Origin: CBDHDJ01 sp965261645
GTDB lineage: Bacteria > Pseudomonadota > Alphaproteobacteria > SHVV01
Direction: 5' to 3'
DNA: 64,000 nt
Assembly: GCA_965261645.1 (NCBI GenBank)
Contig: CBDHDJ010000002.1
Coordinates: 1,044,997 to 1,108,996, forward strand
The position numbers were made by a program, and so were the translations under genes. The notes below the pieces were generated by a model, which had not been told where the DNA came from, ran no database searches, and worked only from the letters and a program-made list of their open reading frames with translations. Shown here one piece after another: positions 8,194-18,089 of the stretch; the first letter of the stretch is position 1, and the number at the start of each line of letters is the position of its first letter.

Positions 8194-8745
8194 ATGCCGC
8201 GTATTCAACCCATTGATCCCGCTGAAGCCGACGACAAGGCCCAGGCCCTGCTCGACGGCGTCCATAAGGCGCTCGGCATGACGCCCAATCTGATGCGCAC
8301 CCTGGCGCACTCGCCGGCCGCGCTCGAGGCCTATCTCGGTTTTGGCAAGGCGCTCGGCACCGGCCGCCTCGGTGCCAAACTGCGCGAGGCGATCGCGCTC
8401 GTCGTCTCGGGCGAGGCCGGGTGCGAGTATTGCGCCTCGGCCCACACCGCGCTCGGCAAGATGCTCGGCGCGGACGAAGCCGAGCTCACCGCCAACCTCG
8501 AGGGGCGCTCCGGCGATGCCAAGATCGAGGCGGCACTGGCCTTCGCCCACATTCTCGTGACCAAGCGTGGCTGGGCGGATGATGACGACCTCGCCCGCGT
8601 ACGCGAGGCCGGCTACGACGAGGGCGAGATCACCGAGATCATCGCCACCGTCGCGCTCACCACGTTTACCAACTACTTCAACCACGTCGCCGGGACGGAG
8701 GTCGATTTTCCGTTGGTGACGGTGGGCGAGCGGGTAGCCGCGTAA
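8194..8745 (+). CDS. Carboxymuconolactone decarboxylase / AhpD-like alkylhydroperoxidase family protein
   Basis: The 183-residue protein has the AhpD-fold signature GEAGCEYCASAHTALGK, in which the CxxC pair (CEYC) and the following histidine form the redox centre of alkylhydroperoxidase-type members. The helical architecture continues with ALAFAHILVTKRG and ends with ALTTFTNYFNHVAGTEVDFP, a tail typical of the uncharacterised peroxidase-related subgroup. ATG 8194 follows AAGGAGAG. Members reduce peroxides or act as thiol carriers. Its place with a GST under a TetR regulator supports a role in oxidant or electrophile stress, although the exact substrate is unknown. Confidence 0.88.
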   Translation: MPRIQPIDPAEADDKAQALLDGVHKALGMTPNLMRTLAHSPAALEAYLGFGKALGTGRLGAKLREAIALVVSGEAGCEYCASAHTALGKMLGADEAELTANLEGRSGDAKIEAALAFAHILVTKRGWADDDDLARVREAGYDEGEITEIIATVALTTFTNYFNHVAGTEVDFPLVTVGERVAA

Positions 8746-8819
8746 CTGATCCAGGCTCGCGGCGGCGGGTGACTCCAGCGGGAGTGCTCGCCGTCCCGCG
8801 CCGCGCCGAGGAGAGAACC

Positions 8820-9515
8820 ATGATCGATCTATATTTCTGGACCACGCCCAACGGCTACAAGCCGCTCTTGTTTCTAGAGGAGACCGGGCTCGCGTATTGT
8901 ATCGTGCCGGTCAACATCTCGACCGGCGAGCAGTTCGCCCCGGAGTTCCTCAAGCCCTCGCCCAACAGCCGCATTCCCGCCATCGTCGATCACGCGCCGG
9001 CAGACGGCGGCGCTGCCGTTTCGATCTTCGAGTCGGGCGCGATCCTCCAGTACCTGGCGGAGAAGACGGGGCGGTTTCTGCCCGCCGATCTCGCCGGGCG
9101 CACCGAAGCCTTGCAGTGGCTCTATTGGCAGATGGGCGGGCTCGGGCCGATGCTCGGCCAGAACCTTCACTTCGCGGCCTACGCGCCGGAAAAGATCCCC
9201 TACGCGATCGAGCGTTACGTGCGGGAGACCGACCGGCTCTTCGGCGTTCTGAACCAGCGCCTGGCCGATCGCGCGTTCGTCGCCGGCGATTACTCGATCG
9301 CCGACATGGCGGCCTACCCCTGGGTGGTCCGGCTCGAGCGCGAGCAACCACGGTTTGACGATTTCCCGCATATCAAGCGCTGGGCCGAGGCGATCGCGGC
9401 GCGGGCGGCCACGATCCGCGCGTACGGCAGAGGCCAGGCGATCAACACCGTGCCGACGATCAACGAGGAATCCAAGAAGCTTCTCCTCGGCCAGGGCGCG
9501 GCGCGGGCGGCCTGA
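8820..9515 (+). CDS. Glutathione S-transferase family protein
   Basis: The 231-residue protein has an N-terminal thioredoxin-like domain (IDLYFWTTPNGYKPLLFLEE, then SPNSRIPAIVD and the glutathione-binding ESGAILQYLAEK). An alpha-helical C-terminal domain follows, with LFGVLNQRLADRAFVAGDYSIADMAAYPWV, a family-typical stretch. NGYKPLLFLEE and NISTGEQF are features of the YfcG/Ure2p-like nu-class, which often has disulfide-reductase activity rather than classic conjugation. The start is ATG 8820 after GAGGAGAGAACC. It is part of the same operon as the AhpD-like and PNPOx-like genes. Confidence 0.9.
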   Translation: MIDLYFWTTPNGYKPLLFLEETGLAYCIVPVNISTGEQFAPEFLKPSPNSRIPAIVDHAPADGGAAVSIFESGAILQYLAEKTGRFLPADLAGRTEALQWLYWQMGGLGPMLGQNLHFAAYAPEKIPYAIERYVRETDRLFGVLNQRLADRAFVAGDYSIADMAAYPWVVRLEREQPRFDDFPHIKRWAEAIAARAATIRAYGRGQAINTVPTINEESKKLLLGQGAARAA

Positions 9516-9533
9516 AGCGCAAACGGAGGAACC

Positions 9534-9804
9534 ATGATGACCACCGCTATGACCACCAATCCGAGCGACGTTGCGTTCAGCCCCGCCGTGAAAGCGGTCC
9601 AGACGCGCAAAGGCTCGCGCGCCGGGTACGAGCGGATGGAAGCGAAGGGCGGTTGGACGAGCGCGGTCACGCCCGAATTGGTCCAGTTCATCGCCCGGCG
9701 CGATTCGTTCTATAACACCACGGCGAGCGCCGATGGCCAGCCCTATGTCCAGCACCGGGGCGGTAAACCTGGATTCCTCAAGCTGCTCGACGAGAACACG
9801 CTGG
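9534..9804 (+). CDS. PNPOx-fold flavin protein, exon 1 (interrupted by group II intron)
   Basis: This is the N-terminal 90 codons plus one base of a pyridoxamine 5'-phosphate oxidase-family protein. It starts at ATG 9534 after CGGAGGAACC. The family signature is visible: AFSPAVKAVQTRKGSR, TPELVQFIARRDSFYNTTASADGQPYVQHRGGKPGFLKLLDENTL, where the His-Arg-Gly-Gly turn lies near the flavin. The reading frame is cut after base 1 of a codon by the intron starting at 9805. Joining to 11721 gives ...ENTL-A-FADYTGN, exactly the family consensus, for a 210-residue protein. Without splicing the product ends three residues after the junction. Confidence 0.85.
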
Positions 9805-11720
9805 GAGCGCCAGGCTAACTGGCGGAAAGTAGCCGGGGTGAGTCCGGCGGGAAGAAGGAGTAACCAACCACTTCCACCCCGAGTCATGGGCCGGCATTCG
9901 CGAGGATGCAGGTTAAGCGTTGACAGGGGCGCGTATGGGCGAGGGCGATTGAGCTACGAAAAGTCTGAGAATCAGGGTGCCGAGGCTTTCCAGTATGTCG
10001 AAGGCAACACCGCTTCCACCGCCATGGTAAGGGGGAAGTGGACCCTGCGGAGTCGAAGAACCCAACCGCACGTACGTAGGCTTTCACGCCGGGACCTGGG
10101 AGGTCTCCATGTCATCCCGCGGTCGTAGCGGGATCGCAAAGGAAAGGAGGAATCCGTAACCGATGACGAACGGCATGGAGAAGTCAGACTCGGGAGTAGT
10201 AGCGATGAAGTCGGCGAACAAAGGGAGGCCTGTTCCGGCGGAGCCGATGGAGCGAAGGACCGAGCCCAAGGGGAATCTGGAAAGCCAAAGCATGCGCCGG
10301 ACGCAGGACCGGGAAAGCGTGTCACAAGCGGCCGACCGGATACGGCAGTTTGTACAACGGGAGCCACGGGAGCGTCTGACGGCGCTTCTCCACCACGTTA
10401 CGGTCGATGCGCTGCGCTGGGCGTTCTTCGCGTTGAAGAAGGACGCGGCGGCAGGTGCGGATGGCATGACGTGGGGGATGTACGAGGGAGGGTTGGAAGG
10501 CCGGTTGGCCGCCCTGCACGACCGCGTGCACTCGGGAGCGTACCGGGCGACGCCATCACGGCGGGTGAACATCCCGAAGCCGGATGGCGGCACACGACCG
10601 CTCGGCGTCGCGGCCATAGAGGACAAGATTGTCCAGAAGGCGGTGGCGGAGATTATCCTGACGCCAATTTACGAGGCGGAGTTCCTGGGGTTTAGCTATG
10701 GGTTCCGGCCCGGGTGTGGGGCGCACGACGCGCTTGATGCGCTCGCGGTCGGGATTGAACGGCGTAAGATCAACTGGATAGCTGACGCAGATATCCGCGG
10801 ATTTTTCGACCATGTCTCGCGGGACTGGTTGGTCCGGTTCCTCGAACATCGCATCGGAGACAAGCGGGTCATCAGGCTGATATCCAAGTGGTTGCACGTC
10901 GGCGTCATGGAAAATGGCGAGTGGCGGGACAACATGCGGGGGACTCCCCAGGGTTCGGTGATTTCGCCGATCCTGGCCAACATCTACCTGCATTACGTTC
11001 TCGATCTCTGGTTCCAGAAGAAGTGGCGCAGCCACGAGGTCAAAGGCGACACAATCATCGTGCGGTACGCCGATGATTTCGTGGTGGGTTTCCAGCACAA
11101 GCAAGACGCGGAGCGATTTCTGCGTGACCTGAAGGAGCGGCTTGGACGTTTTGAACTGGAACTGCACCCTGACAAGACCCGGCTCATCGAGTTCGGGCGG
11201 TTCGCAACTGAGAACCGTCAGCGGCGAGGGTTGGGCAAACCGGAGACGCTCGACTTTCTGGGCTTCACGCACTACTGCGCGAAGGACAGGAAGGGGCGGT
11301 TCCAGTTGGGGCGCAAGCCGGTCTCGAAGCGGATGGCGCGCACCCTGAAGCGAATAAAGGAGGAGCTTCGCAGGCGGATGCACGACGGCGTAAACCAGAC
11401 CGCGCGGTGGCTGGGACAGGTACTTGATGGATGGCTGAACTACTTTGCCGTTCCAACCAGCTACCGATATCTGGGGCGTTTCGTGCAACGACTGAAAGTA
11501 CTGTGGCTCAGGACTCTGCGCCGCAGATCGCAGAAGGACCGCTACAGCGGGGACCGTATGGAGCGACTGACAGCGAAATACTGGCCCACGCTGGAAATCC
11601 GACACCCGTGGCCGAGCCAACGATTTGCCGTCAATTGACCTGAGGGAGGAGCCGTGTGCATCAACGTGCCTGCACGGATCTGTGCGGGGGGAGCGGGGCA
11701 ACCCGCTTCCCTACCGCGAT
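9805..11720 (+). mobile_element. Group II intron, copy 1 (in the PNPOx-like gene)
   Basis: The 1,916-bp retroelement begins GAGCGCCAGGC and ends CCGCGAT, and it carries its own reverse transcriptase. Boundaries were fixed by restoring the host reading frame and confirmed by the copy at 30472-32387. A domain V-like hairpin starts GAGCCGTGTGCA at 11649 and closes with TGCACGGATC (catalytic AGC triad present). A domain VI-like stem, GGGAGCGGGG/CCCGCTTCCC, follows it just before the 3' end. The first bases GAGCG differ from the usual GUGYG. The intron is in the sense orientation, as needed for removal from the mRNA. It differs from copies 2 and 3 by G instead of T at CCGG(G/T)GTGAG. Confidence 0.92.
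10163..11638 (+). CDS. Group II intron reverse transcriptase/maturase (copy 1)
   Basis: The 491-residue intron-encoded protein has the retron-type RT palm and finger motifs in order: GADGMTW, RRVNIPKPDGGTRPLGV, FLGFSYGFRPG, IRGFFDHVSRDW, GTPQGSVISPILANIYLHYVLD and the catalytic YADDF near residue 305. LDFLGFTHY follows, then a maturase (X) domain with SKRMARTLKRIKEELRRRMHDGV and WLNYFAVP. No HNH endonuclease domain is visible after the maturase region, so mobility would rely on reverse splicing without second-strand cleavage by this protein. The frame starts 358 bp into the intron. The product is identical to that of copy 2. Confidence 0.95.
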   Translation: MTNGMEKSDSGVVAMKSANKGRPVPAEPMERRTEPKGNLESQSMRRTQDRESVSQAADRIRQFVQREPRERLTALLHHVTVDALRWAFFALKKDAAAGADGMTWGMYEGGLEGRLAALHDRVHSGAYRATPSRRVNIPKPDGGTRPLGVAAIEDKIVQKAVAEIILTPIYEAEFLGFSYGFRPGCGAHDALDALAVGIERRKINWIADADIRGFFDHVSRDWLVRFLEHRIGDKRVIRLISKWLHVGVMENGEWRDNMRGTPQGSVISPILANIYLHYVLDLWFQKKWRSHEVKGDTIIVRYADDFVVGFQHKQDAERFLRDLKERLGRFELELHPDKTRLIEFGRFATENRQRRGLGKPETLDFLGFTHYCAKDRKGRFQLGRKPVSKRMARTLKRIKEELRRRMHDGVNQTARWLGQVLDGWLNYFAVPTSYRYLGRFVQRLKVLWLRTLRRRSQKDRYSGDRMERLTAKYWPTLEIRHPWPSQRFAVN

Positions 11721-12082
11721 CGTTCGCCGATTACACCGGCAACAAGCAATACATCACGACCGGTAATCTGTCGGAGAACGACAAGGCGTATCTCTTCCTC
11801 ATGGACTACCCCAACCGCCGGCGCATCAAGATCTGGGGCCGGGCCGAAGTGGTGGAGGATGATCCCGCGCTCATGGCGAAGCTCACCGACCCCGACGACG
11901 CAAGCCGGCCCGAGCAGGCCGTCGTCTTCCATATCGAGGCGTGGGACCGGAACTGCCCGCAATACATCACGCCGCGCTACACCGAAGCGGAATCGGGCGA
12001 GCTCATCGCATCCCTCAGGGCGCGCATCAGCGACCTCGAAACGGGGGTCGCGGGCTTGCGCAATGGAGCCAAGCGAGCGTGA
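11721..12082 (+). CDS. PNPOx-fold flavin protein, exon 2
   Basis: This is the C-terminal 120 codons of the gene begun at 9534. It runs FADYTGNKQYITTGNLSENDKAYLFLMDYPNRRRIKIWGRAEVVEDD, the central beta-barrel of the FMN-binding split-barrel fold, and ends with a helical tail ELIASLRARISDLETGV that looks like a short coiled coil. It has no start codon or ribosome site of its own and depends on intron removal from 9805-11720. Exon lengths of 271 and 362 bases sum to 211 codons. It is the last gene of the TetR-linked operon and ends 25 bp from convergent uvrB. Confidence 0.85.
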
Positions 12083-12106
12083 CGCCCAGCCACCGCCCCT
12101 CGCCCC

Positions 12107-14287
<2,181 letters not shown>

Positions 14288-14366
14288 GACTCCTTGTTAT
14301 AGGTTGCGTTCGGCCTGATTTGCCGCCGCGATCGGGCGTAGCGATCGTGCGGGTGCGCTGCGCGCG

Positions 14367-15314
14367 TCACTCGATCACGATGTGCGCGCGCATGCCGAGC
14401 AAGTCGTCGACGCCGTACATGCTGCTGAGGTCGTATGTGCCCGGACGCAGCGCCACGAAGTACAGGATCTTGGTCTGCTGCGCCGGCACCAATATGGCGC
14501 TCAGTCGCTCGTAGGGCTCGAGAACGACGCGGGCCACGGGCTCGGGCCCGTCCGCTACCGCTTCGGCCTGATCGGGCGGCGGTGAGAGCGCGGCGACAGT
14601 CTCCTCCTCGGCGAGCGGCGCCTCGTCCGGCTCTGCGGCCGAGAGCGCGGGCTCGGGCTCGGCTGGCTCCCCGGGGATCTCATCGACCTGGAACAGCTCG
14701 TCGGCCCCGAGCTCCGTCACGGCGGGTTCCTCATTGGGCTCCCCGGCGGTGTCAGGTTCGCCCGCGAGGTCGAGAAAATTCTCGTCTGCCTCCGCGGCGT
14801 CAGGTTCGTCCGCGAGGTCGAGAAAATCCTCGTCCGCCTCGGCGGCGTCAGGCTCGTCCGCGAGGTCGAGAAAATCCTCGTCCGCCTCCGCGCCGTCGGG
14901 CTCGTCGCTGATTGCTTCGGCGAAATCCCTCGCGTCCGCATCGAGTGATATCTCCCCGGTGTCCTCGCCGATCAACTCCGGCTCGCCCGCGACCTCTTCA
15001 TCAGCTCCCGCACCATCTTCGTCGGGCACCGCCTCGGCCAGGAATTTCCGCGCCTCGAGAGCCGCCGGGTCAGGTTCGCCCTCGGGTTCCGCCGGCCTCT
15101 CGGGCTCGGCCATGCCCTCGAAACCGAGAACGTCCTCGATCTCGACCGGATCGAGCGCGGCGGCATCGTCCGGTTCACGCTCTGCGACGGTGGTTTCGGG
15201 AACGAGTTCCGGGAAACTTCCTTCTCGGCCTTTACCACCACCGTTGATCAGGCCGTTGCCGTTGAAACGGACGGCATCGTCATCCTCGAAGCCGAATTTG
15301 CGGAGCAACGCCAT
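14367..15314 (-). pseudogene. C-terminal part of a cupredoxin-like lipoprotein with acidic repeats (downstream of an in-frame TAG)
   Basis: This frame continues, without shift, the one that ends at TAG 15390-15392. The 26 codons between them are open, so the two parts are one gene with a single stop inside. The stretch is extremely rich in Glu, Asp, Ala and Pro and contains three near-identical 16-residue units of the type DEPDAAEADEDFLDLA. It ends with a cupredoxin-like C-terminal half: VPAQQTKILYFVALRPGTYDL then GMRAHIVIE. The N-terminal half of that fold lies before the TAG. A separate start at ATG 15312-15314 is possible but would give a protein with no export signal. Confidence 0.6.
14763..14906. 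repeat. 48-bp tandem repeat, three copies, inside the acidic-repeat gene
   Basis: Units begin at 14763, 14811 and 14859 with CGCGAGGTCGAGAAAAT. They are exactly 48 bp apart and nearly identical, with changes mostly at third codon positions. They encode the 16-residue acidic units on the minus strand. Because the period is a multiple of three, copy-number change by slippage would keep the frame. This is a coding minisatellite and not a CRISPR array: there are no spacers and units adjoin directly. Confidence 0.9.
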
Positions 15315-15389
15315 AATGCCGGTCTCCTGTCCCTCGACCTCATCCGCCGCGGCCGCGCCGTCATCGGTGGTCTCGTCGGGTGCTGCGCT

Positions 15390-16061
15390 CTATTCGGCAA
15401 TCGCCGGTTCATCGGCGTCAAACAGTGAGAACCGGTCTTCACCGGTGTCCACCGGCGACTGTGGCTCGTCGGATGACTCGTCATCGAGGCCGAGGTCGAA
15501 TGTTGGATCGGCCGGGGCCTCGCCCTCGCCTTCGAACGCGAAGGGGTTTTCCGGTTCCGCCTGGGCCAACGCGGCGCTGAGCGGGGCCACCTCGAGTGCG
15601 ACTTTCAGGGGCCCGTCGTCGGCCCGGTAGGCCACCGCCGTCTCGCCCCTGAGCGCGGCGGCGTCGGCCCAGGCCGGTTGACCCAGCGGCACATGTTCGA
15701 CGCCGCGCACGACAATGGCGCGGAAGAAATGGGGCGCCGTGAAATAGTGGTCCGCCGAGCCGATATTGGTGAGCAGGAGGCGATAGGGTACCCCCTCGTG
15801 AAACACCAGTTCACGCGGCGCAAAGGCATATTCCAAGAGGGTCACCTTGGCCTGGCGCGCGCCGGCCCAGTCCACGGTGGCAAGATCGACGGGCACCTCG
15901 GAGATGAATTCCGCGTGGGTGGTTGCCGGTTCGGGCAGGACGCTCGCACACGCCGCGAGGGCCAGCGTCGCGGTCGCGGCCAGGAGCTCGCGGCACGCGC
16001 GGTGCGGCGTGCGCCGCCATCTGGCGGCGAGACTTTTCCTATCGACACGCGTCCGCTTCAC
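15390..16061 (-). CDS. Cupredoxin-like lipoprotein, N-terminal part ending at in-frame TAG
   Basis: The 223 residues start with a basic segment, then a hydrophobic stretch with a lipobox LALAACAS, so the protein is predicted to be lipid-anchored and exported. A beta-rich region follows: AKVTLLEYAFAPRELVFHEGVPYRLLLTNIGSADHYFTAPHFFRAIVV. This resembles the first half of a plastocyanin/azurin-like domain, with the paired HYF and PHFF around a possible metal or ligand site. The typical second half appears only beyond the TAG at 15390-15392, so the fold is split by the stop and an acidic linker. Function is unknown. The downstream gene is uvrB. Confidence 0.65.
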   Translation of the reverse strand: MKRTRVDRKSLAARWRRTPHRACRELLAATATLALAACASVLPEPATTHAEFISEVPVDLATVDWAGARQAKVTLLEYAFAPRELVFHEGVPYRLLLTNIGSADHYFTAPHFFRAIVVRGVEHVPLGQPAWADAAALRGETAVAYRADDGPLKVALEVAPLSAALAQAEPENPFAFEGEGEAPADPTFDLGLDDESSDEPQSPVDTGEDRFSLFDADEPAIAE

Positions 16062-16357
16062 GCCGCACAGTGTACATAAGGTGAATTTCGACCGCTAGAT
16101 GTCGAGATTTCTACGTTGGGACCGGGGCGCTGACGCCCGACCGGCCGGCTCTGGGCCGCACCGCGCGGAATTGGGGCATCCTCGAGGCTGGAGCTGGAGC
16201 GTCGTGGTCAGCCGCTTGCTGCCGCGTCGCGCACCTAGTGGGACAGTCCTTTCAACCGCTCGCGATCGTCGGAGGCGGCCAACCGCGCGAGTTGGTTGAG
16301 GTCGGCGGCGATGTAAAGCAGCTCCGCCTCGACGACACCCCGCGCCTCGTCGAGGTC
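16062..16357. other. Gap without a confident gene
   Basis: This stretch lies between the divergent lipoprotein gene and the receiver-domain remnant. It should hold the lipoprotein promoter: the AT-richer GTGTACATAAGGTGAA is at about 16070-16087. On the minus strand a short open run up to a stop at 16235 reads like a helical tail (GVVEAELLYIAADLNQLARLAASDD). That might be the end of a degraded small gene, but no start or family can be assigned. Nothing else is evident. Confidence 0.35.
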
Positions 16358-16420
16358 ATGGAATTTCGATCGGCGCGCCGCCGCCGGCCGGAGGTGAAGG
16401 CCCTCTTTACTTCGGGTTAT

Positions 16421-17864
16421 CAGCCCGTTGATTAAGTCGGCGCCGTCTGATTCTCTGGTTCCCTGATTTGCAGGGGGATTTGCCGATGGCGATGGGACGG
16501 CAGAAGGATGGTCAGGGGGATCTGATGGTGAGCTGGTCGGAGATGCCGCGCTCTCCGGGTCATGTGTTTTATGACCGCTTGCAGTCGGTGCTGATCGAGG
16601 GCGGCTTCGACGCCTTTGCCGAGGCGAGCTGCCGGCCTTATTACGCGGTCCGGATGGGCGCGCCCTCGGTGCCGCCCGGGCGCTATTTCCGGATGCACCT
16701 GGTGGGCTACTTTGAGGGCATCGACAGCGAGCGCGGTCTGGAGTGGCGCTGCTCGGACTCGCTTTCGCTGCGGGCGTTCCTGCGACTGGGGAGCCGTGAT
16801 CGGGTACCGGACCATTCCTGGCTGTCACGGATCCGCACGCGCCTGCCCCATGAAGTCCACGCGGCGGTCTTCGACTGGGTTCTGGTGCTGATCGCCGAGG
16901 CGGGGCTGATCAAGGGCGAGCGCATCGGCGTCGATGCCTCGACCATGGAGGCCAACGCGGCGCTGCGGAACATCGTGCGGCGCGACAACGGCGAAGGCTA
17001 CCGGGAGATGCTGGAGCGCCTGGCCCGGGAAAGCGGGGTCGAGACACCCACGGCCGAGGACCTGGCGCGTCTGGACCGGAAGCGCAAGGGCAAGAAGCTT
17101 TCCAACACGGATTGGGTTTCGAAGAGCGACCCCGAGGCCAAGATCACCAAGATGAAGGACGGCACGACGCATCTGGCCTACAAGCCCGAGCACGCGGTGG
17201 ATCTGGACACCGGCGCGGTGGTGGCGGCCGAGCTGCACCCGGCCGATGAGGGCGACACCACGACGCTTTCCAAGACCCTGGCGAAGGCCGAGGCAAACCT
17301 CGAGGCGGTGGATGCGGCACCGACATCGGAGGACCCGGCCGAATGCGTCGCCGACAAAGGTTATCACTCACGGGCGGTCTTGAGGGCTCTGAACGACAGT
17401 CCCTGGAAGACCAGGATCGCGGCGCCCAAGCAGACCGGCTTTTCGCGCTGGCACGGTGATGAGGCGGCGCGGAGCGCGGTCACCAATAACCGTGCGCGGC
17501 TCAAGTCCGGGGTCGCCCGCGAGGCCTTCAAGCTGCGCGCCGAGATCGTCGAGCACTGCTTTGCCCACAACCTCGATCGTGGCGGCATGCGACGAACCTG
17601 GCTGCGCGGGCGAGAGAATGTGCACAAGCGATACCTGCTCCACGTCGCCGGCCACAATCTATCGTTACTGATGCGCCAGCTCATCGGCGCCGGCACCCCG
17701 CGGGAGGCCGTGGCGGGCGGATATGGCGGTATTTTCGTTCTGCTCACGCCCACCGGGGCCATGCTGGTGGCACGGTGGGGCTCGCAAAGCGGCCAGACGG
17801 CTTTCGCCGCCGCATTCCTCATCTGGGAGTGAGAGCCGGAAAAAGCCACTTAATCAACGGGCTG
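16421..17864 (+). mobile_element. IS1182-family-like insertion sequence
   Basis: The 1,444-bp element has 17-bp or longer inverted ends CAGCCCGTTGATTAAGT and ACTTAATCAACGGGCTG. It is flanked by a 4-bp direct repeat TTAT (16417-16420 and 17865-17868). It interrupts a receiver-domain gene, whose frame is restored exactly when the element and one TTAT are removed. It carries a single transposase gene. Confidence 0.88.
16486..17832 (+). CDS. IS1182-like transposase
   Basis: The transposase is about 448 residues and starts at ATG 16486 after GGGGGA. The IS4/IS5-related DDE core is visible: GVDASTMEANAAL (first Asp), AVDLDTGAVVAAELH with CVADKGYHS (second Asp) and EIVEHCFAHNLDRGGMRRTWLRGRENVHKRY near the end (Glu). 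The N-terminal segment VFYDRLQSVLIEGGFDAFAE with RMHLVGYFEGIDSER is typical of the IS1182 group. The frame is intact, so the element may still be mobile. Confidence 0.88.
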   Translation: MAMGRQKDGQGDLMVSWSEMPRSPGHVFYDRLQSVLIEGGFDAFAEASCRPYYAVRMGAPSVPPGRYFRMHLVGYFEGIDSERGLEWRCSDSLSLRAFLRLGSRDRVPDHSWLSRIRTRLPHEVHAAVFDWVLVLIAEAGLIKGERIGVDASTMEANAALRNIVRRDNGEGYREMLERLARESGVETPTAEDLARLDRKRKGKKLSNTDWVSKSDPEAKITKMKDGTTHLAYKPEHAVDLDTGAVVAAELHPADEGDTTTLSKTLAKAEANLEAVDAAPTSEDPAECVADKGYHSRAVLRALNDSPWKTRIAAPKQTGFSRWHGDEAARSAVTNNRARLKSGVAREAFKLRAEIVEHCFAHNLDRGGMRRTWLRGRENVHKRYLLHVAGHNLSLLMRQLIGAGTPREAVAGGYGGIFVLLTPTGAMLVARWGSQSGQTAFAAAFLIWE

Positions 17865-18089
17865 TTATGCGGAGGCCTCGCTGATCGAACGAATCTCCGA
17901 GTGCGGAACCGCGGCGCTGCTGGCGAAACCTTTCGGCATGCGTAGCCTGGCCCGCATGGTGCGCGAGGTGCTGAACGAGGCCGTCTGAGCCGGCTCAGCG
18001 CCGGCAAGACAGCCAACTTGGCGGTTGCCTGGCACCGGGCGGCGGCGTAGTTTCGGCGGAGGTGCCCCGCCGCAGCCGAGCGATCCGAC

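Larger units (their letters stand above)
16358..17988 (+). pseudogene. Receiver-domain (response regulator/hybrid kinase) gene remnant split by an IS1182-like element
   Basis: The left fragment (16358-16420) reads MEFRSARRRRPEVKALFTSGY and the right fragment (17869-17988) reads AEASLIERISECGTAALLAKPFGMRSLARMVREVLNEAV to a TGA. Joined after removing the element and one TTAT copy, they give the classic end of a receiver domain: LFTSGY, then the KPF lysine-proline motif and the last helix. The phospho-acceptor aspartate and the whole N-terminus are absent upstream of 16358, so the gene was already truncated or degraded before or after the insertion. Confidence 0.75.

Noticed and set aside
10556..11701. 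Long open frame (381 codons) on the minus strand of each intron, repeated at 27762-28907 and partly at 31655-32368
   Set aside because: It is fully antisense to the reverse transcriptase gene, lacks recognisable motifs and repeats only because the intron is repeated.
14763..14906. CRISPR-like array from the 48-bp repeats
   Set aside because: Units are contiguous with no spacers, keep the reading frame and encode acidic repeats.
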